DNA of 58,057 bases. Source: a virus. The position numbers were made by a program, and so were the translations under genes. Below are positions 42,801 to 49,623 of the stretch, one piece after another. The first letter of the stretch is position 1. Each line of letters starts with the position of its first letter. Location of the stretch: IMG/VR virus record IMGVR_UViG_3300030103_002567, positions 1 through 58,057 of that record; one strand, written 5' to 3'. Below the pieces are notes generated by a model. The model ran no database searches and had not been told where the DNA came from. It saw nothing but the letters and a program-made list of their open reading frames with translations.

Positions 42801-43271
42801 ATGACTGTCGGAGAGGTTAAGAGCCTTTGGACGGACAGCAAAGTTCTAAATAGTGTCAATAAGCAGAAGCCTGTGTCTGACTATGGCTCTAGCCTTCTTA
42901 ACTACTCTGATGAGCACTTTAACACGGCTCTTGAGGACTTAGGGAATACATCTCTAGCGATGCCCGCCTTGCTACAGAACAAGGCTGACAATGAAACATT
43001 AACCATGGATGAGGTAAAGTCCCTAACGCCATATGGCTATATGCTTCATGACTATGCCGATACGGAAAGTGCTGAAGTTAGAGCTGATGGTGAGCTTAGT
43101 CTTGAAATGTACGAGTTCCTTTACGGAGACCCTGATAGAGGAGAAGACTTCTGGAAGAGCCCTCACTCAAACCTAACTGAGCTTGGAACTTTCTCAGGAG
43201 AATGGAATGAGTTAGTGCCACCTGTAGCTCCTTATGTAGGCCAACACAGTATCGGAAATACCTTAGACTAA
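33873..43271 (+). CDS. Giant multidomain internal virion protein, 3132 aa
   Basis: At 9.4 kb, 16% of the window. Seen in order: acidic/Gly N-terminus; Pro/Gln linker near 370-405; two Ala/Gly-rich, membrane-prone segments (about 693-736 and 839-910); charged coiled coil (about 1088-1123); Ig-like strand module with YNKDDKLIFTVKADADG (about 1228-1250); EEFAH motif (1380-1384); one TPR-like unit (about 1628-1673); Pro/Glu/Gln linker (about 1722-1756); a long helical C-terminal half with a segment (about 2180-2500) resembling large polyvalent-protein domains. Its place after two ejection proteins suggests it is packed in the head and injected. No RNA-polymerase or lysozyme motif was recognised. 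Confidence 0.8.
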   Translation: MIEKNSIFENEMFPGDDVVPGDETTGGETGGEVNISVAMESVAPMGRVGLPNDISGLPDSSKLILVGEQIPFYDGELAKNLIFGNVGLEDLTSRDVNISVATEEGLLSGETKDIKIPASEWGPTMQTTINAASEATGIPVGVFTRNLGLEGGAKSATTEGVNVMTYNKDDINSMYVSLPDPITATIAAQNANNLIQTSFGEGQEFKVYPSVSRGFSGEQIMSKTSEEMFNDLYTFMPFMPNNQKQEVIDMFLQASDTDKITIYKELFSLESYSETTDMYESLDDFAYPLHSAVVEAGVRFDQQMSTELNTMKGAIEKGLPVNEKSLLYNIYGMYDFEPILPPDQVSQGLDPESAGYPTQPMLIPDQEAGTTPTGQPGQVTKEEVKEMVVRPESAQEQGSGTPSFLPKDLNGYSIDEVEYMKARREFISDFLTPMYGEQWRKAFNNETKTMTALAQLDKDAKASGKTREEVLNEYVGFVLPSIDPEQFGDGKSAIPSFNVPGLKSYSPSREYYLRNLDEGVIQDLRKNMNMYQTLVTSEGGIFRKRDLSTDEAYELAKSTTAGIQGFDINEDGVVEDSEIRVAISSYQDAYVSELNYLKFQIENNTNLAIASVVMTDNVDLVDKGLLVPLEVGGVKYNVTPRQLQMFGYFSQQADNYSKRLLTIGDVPGGNIMTDLMNIRYKDQMALDEWARENPALALFSFAMEGITAGSFGTVGGAMSAMNSGTALLVDVLDFLTLDNIDGLEGLRNSLYADAKGFADLSKREAEATPYQGMGKYMTNYFGQYAALTDKAGNDLGLVVDSRGYLVDAETAAEWRNQFSDEQYKEILSTSEYERSAVGIFTTGLRTGTEIAMAIGIPTATYPIIFSQSYGRTYGELIDMGVTENAAAATAIFTSLLTVGSAKVLGVEGLIKGDNLIAKGVQKVLGQYGDDVIANINRLDAKTIAGISTEIMAHYGISVTAETTQELFDQIQKNFAKFLLTGEGDILVDSEQALDITILSTIFGAGGAKLTQPDRSNVFYDYFVSLAKTPNKLQSLLERGVQEGSITQEQANVAMIDAENVIKSGKGLEFVQTDVRYELILSQMQINNDMAEVAKMEDSELKNEKMAELEQAQENLNERKADALEYNTLREYTFDDPSILPSTISDRATKVNEDGSVTVVATLAEIFFNQGNQINLTVKSPRQSDMEIAEGAEAARSYTARSSTGAKIEVEGGNAKVTVQESLRVEGGAIVDVYNKDDKLIFTVKADADGVANIPLETLNDGSYSVRVVGQYDLDLKILEDIAEDVKTDVVPQGKTEAQIASDYQAASNQRAVDMASATGVPVVELTDAEYNTIVPAMMAEQGVDAPTKYKPEETSAMVIGGTIYINENKLPSMPTARLMEEFAHYALTTGNALTGADGNPVSVNFDGLIDILSGDPAFDNIMSPENVQRIQELYDEGNVSSETIAAFLGDLATSFETLSTETKSTVFSKLIKPFRDLVSPNTTTVGVDGSIEIKDDSAIPIRTDEDIKGAIQNIADMISNGGIIPAADFAAETLPTTEGTGPQADASIDNTGRLNNEINQGRINSENIDEIQNALSEDLRDSSDLTTLRENFAADALRDPANVDTYFEAYKESKAGIEAEQDAVATPEERAEASRNADIALANLKDGNVQGAIEAANEALDLNPNSANGQAMLDIGTAAVIRDMQDNGASNSEIAEELSNPKYDRSDVAKRAIDEMSGKASDTTPQDTDQEAMPEQEPQQPEQDPEQFEETPEPAGDVSVLRTRELLAQLNNPEFLDNISNPITKQFLMDVIRDFTNVPNDKLAQMGEQRMAELNGALAQALDGDFHPIYGTHISSMAFISAKQIESVVDNLPKLTADKLLLVRTELATLVSSTTKQIMGANDANQMLDKMRRMRATLIDIAVGNGGKTDFKDAFIQPFITSTSKFLENYYRMRDDAEAAMKPILRRKGAWSLLSSNKEVMSRMRIMLSLLQQEYLANPESKQVATALEYVESTIENFGDNARLNKHDLRLLQKLRDELKTTENRTGVFDTDATFEQQLSEFLNKKEMEAFLGMSEQFNKLGDYHDFISTVIEGEAPGGFVSYVHHSALINPKPELSNDASGRMQEIYNNSAPKQAKAEMERTEGTPSLIFDPLYSFGVASKELAAYAFMHSAVERNNQIQNQFNKDGYGTDGIIRSVKQYMNSYVNTVLNKVSAADMTTGPLSNLKAIAYRGALTNVNRGADFVGNAALGLIYADVALSGARHHAVIRSSNGMSMENVLLNIQSGMMERLLGRTSTGTTRGQYGNKLSNDILNAQSGYRNIMETILKIGTSPLRIGSDVIGKVADRIITAPEDSMKYSLYLGSFAKEFKKLTGESPDFARISANDTEYMTEYASAIEQSRLAADEFGTAFMTNITSMADLRLRTSAIDETLKNGGPLAQAYAKMADSEAFRGIMYVFSSFQMNDADTQRKALSDMVRDGKVSPFDAARLYAAVHGRQIAYYSSIPFFQSMLRDLYDDEDRIPSRDEVLGIGPGGGDRYWWRSGDLDVYYDEAKNGLERGLFSSLGIFDANGLTAQFGSLAYEKTMGWMGFGDVETGLEYTDRLGYANQILRSMMFDGAGNEFKNTGDFFTSAVSLMSGPYGYFTNMMTQGIDAYYHIKEIGKNRDVSDAQQNRDLEMYTRQLNQATAFFSGGIVEYDTPEGGYKAEFSFGNPFDISNGYIGFPGGITLFNTNQRQYFRDLTSQEFYEQYDYQQDFVSNLYRFQNTLNDEPVISYREQIKRDYADESQAMGKTTITRGYLVDDNIDYRYTSEIKLDPEVYDEEAAIAFAEREGAVWNAESYSLYTKSKAQSKELRDAIKNNYVQELPPPKTKGAHWYDIVEGRWSGQNGVAVQRNLAFNENKSNIVNADGSTREGVYYREYIQPFADVAYTHFAPAQTYIVNGPHGGVPEDSKGNPILTQRSSYAATVPVYFTYEQLNALKLEEWNFYNELDGRYTMTVGEVKSLWTDSKVLNSVNKQKPVSDYGSSLLNYSDEHFNTALEDLGNTSLAMPALLQNKADNETLTMDEVKSLTPYGYMLHDYADTESAEVRADGELSLEMYEFLYGDPDRGEDFWKSPHSNLTELGTFSGEWNELVPPVAPYVGQHSIGNTLD

Positions 43272-43984
43272 TCACCCATCATAACATTGATGGCAGTGTG
43301 CCCTCCAATGACAACGCCACAGGCGATGGCAGGCTTCTTATAGTTGCGAGCATAGGCTTGGGAATAACTTTCCCTATCTATGCCACATCCCACCTGCATA
43401 GCGAAAATATTTTTATCCTGACCACACATATGCTCGACATAGCACTGTGTATGTATATGCCCTTGTACGCAACTAATCATATCGTTCTTCACCCTAGTAC
43501 GGGCGGTTCCTCCCTCCCCGTGCACGTATTGTACGCCATCAATTACAAATCGTGGCTGCCAATCCCAGTTAGTGCCAAGCACTTCATTGTAGGATTTAAT
43601 CCAAGCCTTGGGTATGTTAGATGAGAAGGCCTTGCGGGCTATGAGCCTGTCATGGTTGCCCACACAAACCGTCGCCTTCTTAAACGCCTTGCTCCACTGC
43701 TGAACTTTCTCTATCGCAAAGTCAAGCTCCATCCCACCTGATAGACCATTGGGGTCTGTCTCATGGTATGAGGCATAGTGATTATCGATGATGTCCCCGC
43801 AGAAGTGGACTGCGTTGCAGTTAAATTTTTGATAAGTCTCTACACAGAAGTCAAGGTATCCTGGTAGACAGAAAGGTTCATGGATATCGCCCACGATTAG
43901 CAAACGCTTCTCGTTACTTGTAAGGTTGTTATAGGCGGCTAACTTTTGCCCCCTAAGTCTAGGTCTAACTTCAGTCATTTTCAA
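43268..43984 (-). CDS. Calcineurin-like metallophosphoesterase, 238 aa
   Basis: Two-metal phosphoesterase with all signature motifs: GDIHEPF (D33, H35), CGDIIDNH (D64), VGNHDR (N110, H111), VHGEG (H155) and GHIHT (H176, H178). Related phage enzymes act on DNA ends, cyclic nucleotides or protein phosphates; the substrate here is unknown. The last gene of the minus-strand DNA module; its stop codon interlocks with that of the giant protein from the other strand. Starts 14 nt inside the upstream small gene. Confidence 0.92.
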   Translation of the reverse strand: MKMTEVRPRLRGQKLAAYNNLTSNEKRLLIVGDIHEPFCLPGYLDFCVETYQKFNCNAVHFCGDIIDNHYASYHETDPNGLSGGMELDFAIEKVQQWSKAFKKATVCVGNHDRLIARKAFSSNIPKAWIKSYNEVLGTNWDWQPRFVIDGVQYVHGEGGTARTRVKNDMISCVQGHIHTQCYVEHMCGQDKNIFAMQVGCGIDRESYSQAYARNYKKPAIACGVVIGGHTAINVMMGD

Positions 43985-44135
43985 TGGATTTCAGTATGTC
44001 GGTAATCTTAGCACAGAGCACCTCAACCGCCTCACAGTCTTCGTCCGCCCAGGCTTCGTACAGCTCGTTGACAAGGTCATGAAGCTCTTCCATCGTTGTC
44101 AATATGTGTAGAAACCTGTGTGCGTGTCGTATCAT
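43971..44135 (-). CDS. Small acidic protein, 54 aa
   Basis: ATG 44135 overlaps the previous stop (TAATG); the TGA lies 14 nt inside the phosphoesterase gene. The sequence (MEELHDLVNELYEAWADEDC from Met15) is a helical acidic segment. Met15 at 44093 is an alternative start that avoids the basic leader. Family unknown. Confidence 0.65.
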   Translation of the reverse strand: MIRHAHRFLHILTTMEELHDLVNELYEAWADEDCEAVEVLCAKITDILKSIEND

Positions 44136-44377
44136 TACTTATCCATTGCCCTAACCATAGTATCGCCTAAAGTTTTGTCCACCCTACCAACGCCCCTGTA
44201 TATTTTCCTGGACGCAACCTTGACGCTTCTGATTTCTTCTTTTGTGGAATCGAGGCCTAGATTTGTATACATGATACAATCCATTTCTAACAGCGCATCT
44301 ATCTTTTGCCTGTCAGACCAAGTCTTATATCCGACTATCTTGTCAATTTTAGACTCTATGTTCTGATTCATTACCAC
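44135..44377 (-). CDS. Hypothetical protein, 80 aa
   Basis: Helical, mixed charge: IESKIDKIVGYKTWSDRQKI, then TKEEIRSVKVASRKIYRGVG. It overlaps the DnaA-like gene upstream by 29 nt and the next gene by one base. Possibly DNA-associated, by neighbourhood only. No motif recognised. Confidence 0.7.
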   Translation of the reverse strand: MVMNQNIESKIDKIVGYKTWSDRQKIDALLEMDCIMYTNLGLDSTKEEIRSVKVASRKIYRGVGRVDKTLGDTMVRAMDK

Positions 44378-44804
44378 AATTTATTGACTTATTGTCAAAA
44401 GATTCCAGCAACTTTTCAACAAACACTATTTTTTTGCCTATTGTTGTGAACGATTCTAATGATTCTAGTATACTTATGGCCCTGTTTCTTGAGCTTGTCA
44501 CCTGCTCACTTTGAACTATACTATCTGTATGGCCATAGTCGCTTACATAGGTCTCGTCAGTAGCCAATAAACTTTTGTGTGTTTCCATGCCATGTATCAC
44601 TGTGGCGTGATGCCTATTGAACAGCCTTGCTATCTCAGAAAGATTAGCGCCATACCTGTAGTATAGAATATTATACGACATACATCTGACTCGAACCAGC
44701 TCATGCTTCCTTGTCTTGCTTAATAGACTTTCTACACTAAGATTGTTTACTTCAGCAATCTGATTCCTCACTGCTTCGAATGTCTCTGTCCTGGTCGATT
44801 TCAT
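44349..44804 (-). CDS. Stand-alone DnaA domain IV-like DNA-binding protein, 151 aa
   Basis: Residues about 28-77 (SLLSKTRKHELVRVRCMSYN, ANLSEIARLFNRHHATVIHG) closely follow the DnaA-box-binding domain: basic helix, LSxxxIxxxF turn and HATVIH motif replacing DHSTVIHA. The AAA+ part of DnaA is absent. The C-terminal 70 residues are unrelated. It may bind host or phage DnaA boxes to hijack, block or mark an origin. In a polymerase-poor phage this could recruit host replication machinery. Confidence 0.82.
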   Translation of the reverse strand: MKSTRTETFEAVRNQIAEVNNLSVESLLSKTRKHELVRVRCMSYNILYYRYGANLSEIARLFNRHHATVIHGMETHKSLLATDETYVSDYGHTDSIVQSEQVTSSRNRAISILESLESFTTIGKKIVFVEKLLESFDNKSINCGNESEHRV

Positions 44805-45153
44805 ATATAATTTTATTTAGGTTAAAGTAATCAAGGTATTCATCTGATGAAATCTCATCGATGTCCATTATAAAGAACGGGTCAGTCCCATCATTATAAT
44901 ATTCCATCTCCATAAACACATCATTGTCGTCATCATTTCTAACAAGAAATCCTACCTTCTCAGGGTCTTCGGTGACATCAAAGTGACCGATGTTCGAAGC
45001 TACAAGTTTCATAGCAGAAACCCTAACCTTTCTTGGAAACTTAATCATTTTCTCTACAATGAAATCACTAATCTCTACCATAAACTTCTGTTCGGCACCC
45101 GTGGCTTTCGAGTTCTTTGAGTCTGTATTCTTGGAGTTTTGAAAGTCTTCCAT
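44752..45153 (-). CDS. Hypothetical acidic protein, about 133 aa
   Basis: Start taken at MEDFQNSKNTDSKNSKATGA. A further upstream ATG (45222) lies deep in the nuclease gene, and MVEISDFIVEKM at 45081 would shorten the overlap to 14 nt. The core (FPRKVRVSAMKLVASNIGHF) is followed by an Asp/Glu-rich half, giving a strongly acidic protein that could be a DNA mimic. The 3' end overlaps the DnaA-like gene by 53 nt. Not recognised. Confidence 0.65.
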   Translation of the reverse strand: MEDFQNSKNTDSKNSKATGAEQKFMVEISDFIVEKMIKFPRKVRVSAMKLVASNIGHFDVTEDPEKVGFLVRNDDDNDVFMEMEYYNDGTDPFFIMDIDEISSDEYLDYFNLNKIIYEIDQDRDIRSSEESDC

Positions 45154-45310
45154 TTTTTGTTTTGATTTCAGAAAATAATATATCCGCACCAGGAGGTATT
45201 GCAATGAGGTCAGGAATCCCATTCTTATTTGTTTTTATTAGTTTAATAACATAGTACCCTTCGGCTTCGAGTTCTTTAATTCGTTTGGATTGTATTTGCT
45301 GTTCTCGCAT
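45068..45310 (-). CDS. VRR-NUC domain nuclease, 80 aa
   Basis: The whole protein is a minimal VRR-NUC fold: N-terminal helix IQSKRIKELEAEGYYVIKL, KNGIPDLIA (D34), the catalytic SEIKTKNG (E48-I-K50) and LSKLQEYRLKELESHG with Q60. Phage VRR-NUC proteins resolve branched DNA such as Holliday junctions, and this single-domain form fits that. It neighbours a second nuclease and the helicase. Confidence 0.9.
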   Translation of the reverse strand: MREQQIQSKRIKELEAEGYYVIKLIKTNKNGIPDLIAIPPGADILFSEIKTKNGRLSKLQEYRLKELESHGCRTEVYGRD

Positions 45311-45321
45311 CCTTTAAGATA

Positions 45322-45711
45322 CTAGAATTTAAGCTTAGTTATATCCCAAAATATACCCAAACTATTCAATGCATCCTTAACATTCTTGTCCGTATCATGC
45401 CACGCCCCTTTCATGTAGTAACACTTAACATTGCAGAGGTGTAGCTGAATTGGGGCGCTGCCCAGTTGGTTGTGTACGATGTACATGGCAATGGCCTTTG
45501 GCGTATGCCAAGAGTCAACCAGCCTTTCTAGTAACAACCTCTGACCAGTAGGTATGCCTGAGCTTTTTACATCCTTCAGCTCCATGAATATGATAGCTTC
45601 GTTGTTAAACTCTAGTACAGCATCAATATCTGTAGGGTGTAGCTTACCGTTCTGTAGCCCAGTGAAATCAATGGGCTGATTTATATGGTCTACGTTCCTA
45701 ATCAGCGTCAT
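45322..45711 (-). CDS. PD-(D/E)XK nuclease-like protein, 129 aa
   Basis: LHPTDIDAVLEFNNEAIIFM leads into ELKDVKSSGIPTGQRLLLER: an acidic residue at D28/D30, the E44-L-K46 active-site pair and a conserved GQR (Q57) on the following helix match the PD-(D/E)XK fold. The C-terminal half (LCNVKCYYMKGAWHDTDKNV) may bind nucleic acid. Branched-DNA resolution or host-DNA degradation are possible. It overlaps the next upstream gene by 14 nt. Confidence 0.8.
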   Translation of the reverse strand: MTLIRNVDHINQPIDFTGLQNGKLHPTDIDAVLEFNNEAIIFMELKDVKSSGIPTGQRLLLERLVDSWHTPKAIAMYIVHNQLGSAPIQLHLCNVKCYYMKGAWHDTDKNVKDALNSLGIFWDITKLKF

Positions 45712-45985
45712 CAGCAGGGGTTAGCATCTCAAGTAGTTCTTCAACCTCATCTCTTGACGTGCCATTGAAATCGTTAACCCAAACAGGCGTACCCTCTCCA
45801 ACGTAAGCACCCCATACGTTATACTCTAGATACTCAACAGCCTCCTCGTGAGACATGCCCTCCTCAATAAGTATATCAACCATCTTAACCTTAGAATATA
45901 CTACCCTTGGGATAGCCATCCACTCCTCACTCAATCCAATTATGGCATCATTGAATCCATCTGCAAATAACGTTTGGTCTTTCAT
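45698..45985 (-). CDS. Conserved hypothetical acidic protein, 95 aa
   Basis: FADGFNDAIIGLSEEWMAIP, a helix-turn region, then EEAVEYLEYNVWGAYVGEGT and PVWV, a NVWGAYxGExTP pattern I recall from phage early genes. Acidic C-terminus. Overlaps the helicase start by 4 nt (ATGA) and the nuclease by 14 nt. Function unknown. Confidence 0.78.
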   Translation of the reverse strand: MKDQTLFADGFNDAIIGLSEEWMAIPRVVYSKVKMVDILIEEGMSHEEAVEYLEYNVWGAYVGEGTPVWVNDFNGTSRDEVEELLEMLTPADDAD

Positions 45986-47208
45986 AGGAAATCCTTTTTA
46001 AAATGTTTCAGCGTATAATCTTTCTTGTTGATTACGGCCTTGTAAATACGGGTCTCAATACCCCCTTCAGCGAACACCCAATATACATCATTCTTTTTTC
46101 TATCCTTGGTGGTCATTCTATCTCTAGACTGCCAGTACGATGTCGCACTGAAGTCAATGTTGTAGTACACTAGAGCGTCAGCCTCACGAAGACTGATGCC
46201 CTCTCTACCGCTTACAATCTGCAACGCAATATTCTTGTCACTGCCATTGAAGTCGTCGAGCTCAGTGCATAGGCTATCTCCAAAGACAGCCTTCAATGCA
46301 TTCAGCTCTTCCTTGAACTTGTAGAAGATACCTATCTTCTTACCCTTGAACCGCTCCTTGATAAACTCAGCCTTGCTGTAGTCAAGGACCATACTATTCC
46401 CACTTTCAAACTTAACGGTTCCGCTATACATTTGGTGTAGCTTACCCATCAACTTAACTGCAGTATCCGCAAGGACAACCTCCTCCTTGCCCTCCAGGAC
46501 TAGGTCCTTTTTTAGTTGCTTTGCCATGGCGTAGGTGTGGTCGCACATCTTAACAAACAACGCTCGCTCATGTGTATCAACCACGAACCCAGCATCCTTC
46601 TGAGAGAAGCTGATTGTGTATGGCTGCATCCTCTTCATGATAGACTCCTTGCCCTTGCTGTAGTCATTGATGGTGTGAGTGCCTATCTTCTTCTGACTCT
46701 TGTAGACCATTTGGTCAGCGAATCTGTAGAAGTTCTTGTAGAAATGGAACGGGTTGTTTGGAATACCATACACCTGATGATACATCTGAGAGTAAGACTC
46801 AGGAGTTGGTGTCCCTGATAATAGGATGACCTTTGCGCCTGTAGTTCGCAGTAGCTTTGACACGTCCTTAGCTCTCTTGCTTGGCTTAGGGAAAGCACCC
46901 ATCCCATGCGCCTCATCACACACGATAACGTCCCACTTAATCTTTGGAATCTTATGTAGGCTCTCGTAGTTTATAGTGGTCATGGCATACTCAGGAGCAA
47001 GCAGATTGTAGTCGCCCTCGATTGAGCTGATAGCCTTCTTCTTTGTTATGAACAGCACGTTCTGTGCGCCCAGACGTTGGCATATGCCCAGACTAGTGAG
47101 CGTCTTACCTGTACGAACCTCCATGGCTAGGTATACAAACCCATACCTCCTGATGATAGACGTACCGCGCTCAATTATTTGCTCCTGATAATCTCTAAAC
47201 TGTATCAT
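45982..47208 (-). CDS. SF2 (SNF2-like) DNA helicase, 408 aa
   Basis: Motifs in order: RDYQEQ (Q motif, 5-10), Walker A EVRTGKT (30-36), Walker B DEAH (98-101), SGTPTPES (131-138) as motif III and, in the C-terminal half, GREGISLREADALVYYN (motif V) and SYWQSRDRM (motif VI-like). An ATP-driven double-stranded DNA translocase or remodeller, about half the size of cellular SNF2 proteins. Phage relatives act in recombination-dependent replication. One base overlap with the primase gene. Confidence 0.92.
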   Translation of the reverse strand: MIQFRDYQEQIIERGTSIIRRYGFVYLAMEVRTGKTLTSLGICQRLGAQNVLFITKKKAISSIEGDYNLLAPEYAMTTINYESLHKIPKIKWDVIVCDEAHGMGAFPKPSKRAKDVSKLLRTTGAKVILLSGTPTPESYSQMYHQVYGIPNNPFHFYKNFYRFADQMVYKSQKKIGTHTINDYSKGKESIMKRMQPYTISFSQKDAGFVVDTHERALFVKMCDHTYAMAKQLKKDLVLEGKEEVVLADTAVKLMGKLHQMYSGTVKFESGNSMVLDYSKAEFIKERFKGKKIGIFYKFKEELNALKAVFGDSLCTELDDFNGSDKNIALQIVSGREGISLREADALVYYNIDFSATSYWQSRDRMTTKDRKKNDVYWVFAEGGIETRIYKAVINKKDYTLKHFKKDFL

Positions 47209-49589
47209 TAGAATGGCACATCATCGTTAAAAAATCTAAACCATCTACCACTAGCATCCTTGCCCTCTTCAGGAGCCTTGCCATACTTGAACGTGCCATA
47301 GGCAGATATCCACTTGTAGAACTTGATTCTACTTACAGTCATCTTGGCCTTAGGTGCGAAGTCAGGATACTCGTCCGTGAACTTGCCATACATCTCCTGA
47401 GCATGTATCCTGCCCTTTCTCTCAAGAATCTCAGCTGCATCACTACCCTCGATAAGCCCACACCACTCAATGAACTCATGACAGGTCTCAGCACTAAGCT
47501 TACGCACTGCAAGGTTGACGAACTCACTCTTGATTAATCCCTCCACCATGTACAGCTGAAGACATCCAATCATGTAGTTGTCAAACGAGCACCACTCATC
47601 ATCATCCCAATCGCCAAACATCATACGCCCGAACTCATCGAACGGTGTGAAGTCCTTGTTGTAGAACTGATGTAGCTCCAGCTCCCACTTACGTCGCTCA
47701 AAGGAGTTACCCTTACCCTTGATGGCATAGTTAGTAGTGATTGAAATCTTAGGAGACTTATTAAATGGTATCTTGATTGCATCCTTGTTCTTCTTCTCTA
47801 GTGTGAGCCCCTCCGTAACTACAGAGAACAGCCGCTCAAAGTTAAACGCCTTGCGTACATCATCGAAGCATAGTATCTGAGTGTCTGCTGATACTAACTG
47901 ATACGCAAACGAACTCTCGAACGTGAATGACTTGCCATCGATAGTGACTAGCTTCTTCATATGCGACAGGGCATTCATAAGCAGTCCCTTACCAGTGCCT
48001 CCCTCAGGATTATCTGATATAACCTCATCATTCAGGATAACAGCAGGGCAATACGACATATTCTTGTGGCCATGCATCAGGTATCCTATCGTGGACTCCA
48101 TTGACTGTATTCTTTTTTGGTCACTTGCACATATGTTTGTTATAAACGTCCTGAAATCACAGGCAGTAGGCTCACACATCGTGAAGTTCCTGTCAATGAC
48201 GTGGTCCTTCCATACGTAACCACCCAAGTCAAGGTAGTCAATAGGTATCACCTCAGTAGGAGTAATCTTTACAGCGCAGTTGCGGTAGTACAGATAGCTC
48301 ACATGCTTTTCATCCTCGATGAAGTACACATCAATAGATGCAAGCAACGTCAGGAACTCCTCCCTGAAGTATCGCACGTTGTCAGCGAAGTAGTTGTACA
48401 GTGTGGCATCCTCCAACTCAAGCAAGTAGTTAAGGACGAAGTCCTTTATCTCCTTCTCAGAGGTGTGGTCAATCAAGTTGTTGGTCACCCTGACAAAGAC
48501 GTAGTTCTTACTACCCTCAGGGTTGTACTTGTAGAACCCATGCTCCTCCAAGAAGTTCTTGAATGACAGGTGCATTATCTTGATGCGCCCCTTGTCATCC
48601 TTTGTCCAGAACTTCATGTTGCTCTGCTCCTCCTCGATGCGACTAACCACAGAGTCAACCACACCAGGTGACATCTCTGAAGTCTCAACCTCAGCACGTA
48701 TCTCCTTGCGAGACATACCTGCCTTGACCATGTCACGTATCTTACCCACCTTATCTTGGTCCTCATACGACCTAGTGTTGAACTTGTCTACGTGACGATA
48801 AGCAGAAGCGACAGTGGCCTTTATCTCCTCTGAAGAGAAGTCCTCAGCTTCATACCTAGTCAATACATACTCAGCCAATGAACGCTGAATACCAAAGTCA
48901 TTGAACGCAGCTGCGAGAATATAGATGTTATGATTACGTTGACCCTCCACCATAGGATACTTACGCTCCCACCACGACAGTAAGATGTCTACTATCTTAC
49001 CCTCGTTTGTGATTGGTATTGTAACGTCACCAGTGATTACCTCCTTGTGCTCATCCTCAGCTATGGAATCCCATACTGAGCTGTTCTCATTGATGTGAAG
49101 CAATGGGTCATAACTTTCATAGCACACCCGACTCACGTTCTTGCAGGACACATCGAAGTGGTCCGACTTGAAGTAAGACTTGAGCGAGTTGAAATAGTTG
49201 ACGTGGTTGTGAGGCTCTGCAGGTATCTTTACAATGACCTTGAGGCCATTGCCTGAAGGAGAAACAAATACGGAATAAACGAACTTGTTCTTCTTCATCT
49301 GCTCCTTGTCCTGAAGCATATCTTTTTGTCTTTCGTATCCATCGAAATCAAGTCCGATGAATCCACTGTGCTCGACTAATGCTGAATCTGACCTGCGAGA
49401 GAACTTACCACTGAAACAGATAGCAGGTAGCCCTTGCTTCAGCTCATTGCGTCTTGTCTTATCTTTTTCTGACCGTATCTTCTTAATTAAATCTTTGGAC
49501 GCACCATCTCTTATTCTGTGTAAGATGTAGTTTATGTCTTTGTAAAAAGGTTGGTCGGTATCTTTTATGTTTCGGAATATAGTTATCAT
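47208..49589 (-). CDS. Primase-helicase: BT4734/VirE-like N-terminus plus SF3-type helicase, 793 aa
   Basis: N-terminus (SGKFSRRSDSALVEHSGFIG LDFDGYE; VSPSGNGLKVIVKIP; NVSRVCYESYDP) follows the BT4734-like/VirE primase-type domain common in Bacteroidota mobile DNA. A central helical PriCT-like region is GQRNHNIYILAAAFNDFGI. The helicase has Walker A NPEGGTGKG (about 523-531), Walker B ILCFDDV (about 570-576) and SITTNY sensor-like residues. It should open the origin, unwind and prime. It starts a long coupled run of DNA genes. Confidence 0.88.
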   Translation of the reverse strand: MITIFRNIKDTDQPFYKDINYILHRIRDGASKDLIKKIRSEKDKTRRNELKQGLPAICFSGKFSRRSDSALVEHSGFIGLDFDGYERQKDMLQDKEQMKKNKFVYSVFVSPSGNGLKVIVKIPAEPHNHVNYFNSLKSYFKSDHFDVSCKNVSRVCYESYDPLLHINENSSVWDSIAEDEHKEVITGDVTIPITNEGKIVDILLSWWERKYPMVEGQRNHNIYILAAAFNDFGIQRSLAEYVLTRYEAEDFSSEEIKATVASAYRHVDKFNTRSYEDQDKVGKIRDMVKAGMSRKEIRAEVETSEMSPGVVDSVVSRIEEEQSNMKFWTKDDKGRIKIMHLSFKNFLEEHGFYKYNPEGSKNYVFVRVTNNLIDHTSEKEIKDFVLNYLLELEDATLYNYFADNVRYFREEFLTLLASIDVYFIEDEKHVSYLYYRNCAVKITPTEVIPIDYLDLGGYVWKDHVIDRNFTMCEPTACDFRTFITNICASDQKRIQSMESTIGYLMHGHKNMSYCPAVILNDEVISDNPEGGTGKGLLMNALSHMKKLVTIDGKSFTFESSFAYQLVSADTQILCFDDVRKAFNFERLFSVVTEGLTLEKKNKDAIKIPFNKSPKISITTNYAIKGKGNSFERRKWELELHQFYNKDFTPFDEFGRMMFGDWDDDEWCSFDNYMIGCLQLYMVEGLIKSEFVNLAVRKLSAETCHEFIEWCGLIEGSDAAEILERKGRIHAQEMYGKFTDEYPDFAPKAKMTVSRIKFYKWISAYGTFKYGKAPEEGKDASGRWFRFFNDDVPF

Positions 49590-49623
49590 TTGATTTCATT
49601 TACCGCCCAAAAAATAGTAGAGG

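Noticed and set aside
33873-43271. Virion RNA polymerase (N4-like) in the giant protein
   Set aside because: Size invited the idea as the source of right-arm promoter recognition, but I could not find the polymerase motifs. It remains testable by profile search.
46516-48795. Plus-strand frames within the helicase and primase genes
   Set aside because: Shadows of two clearly recognised enzymes on the minus strand.
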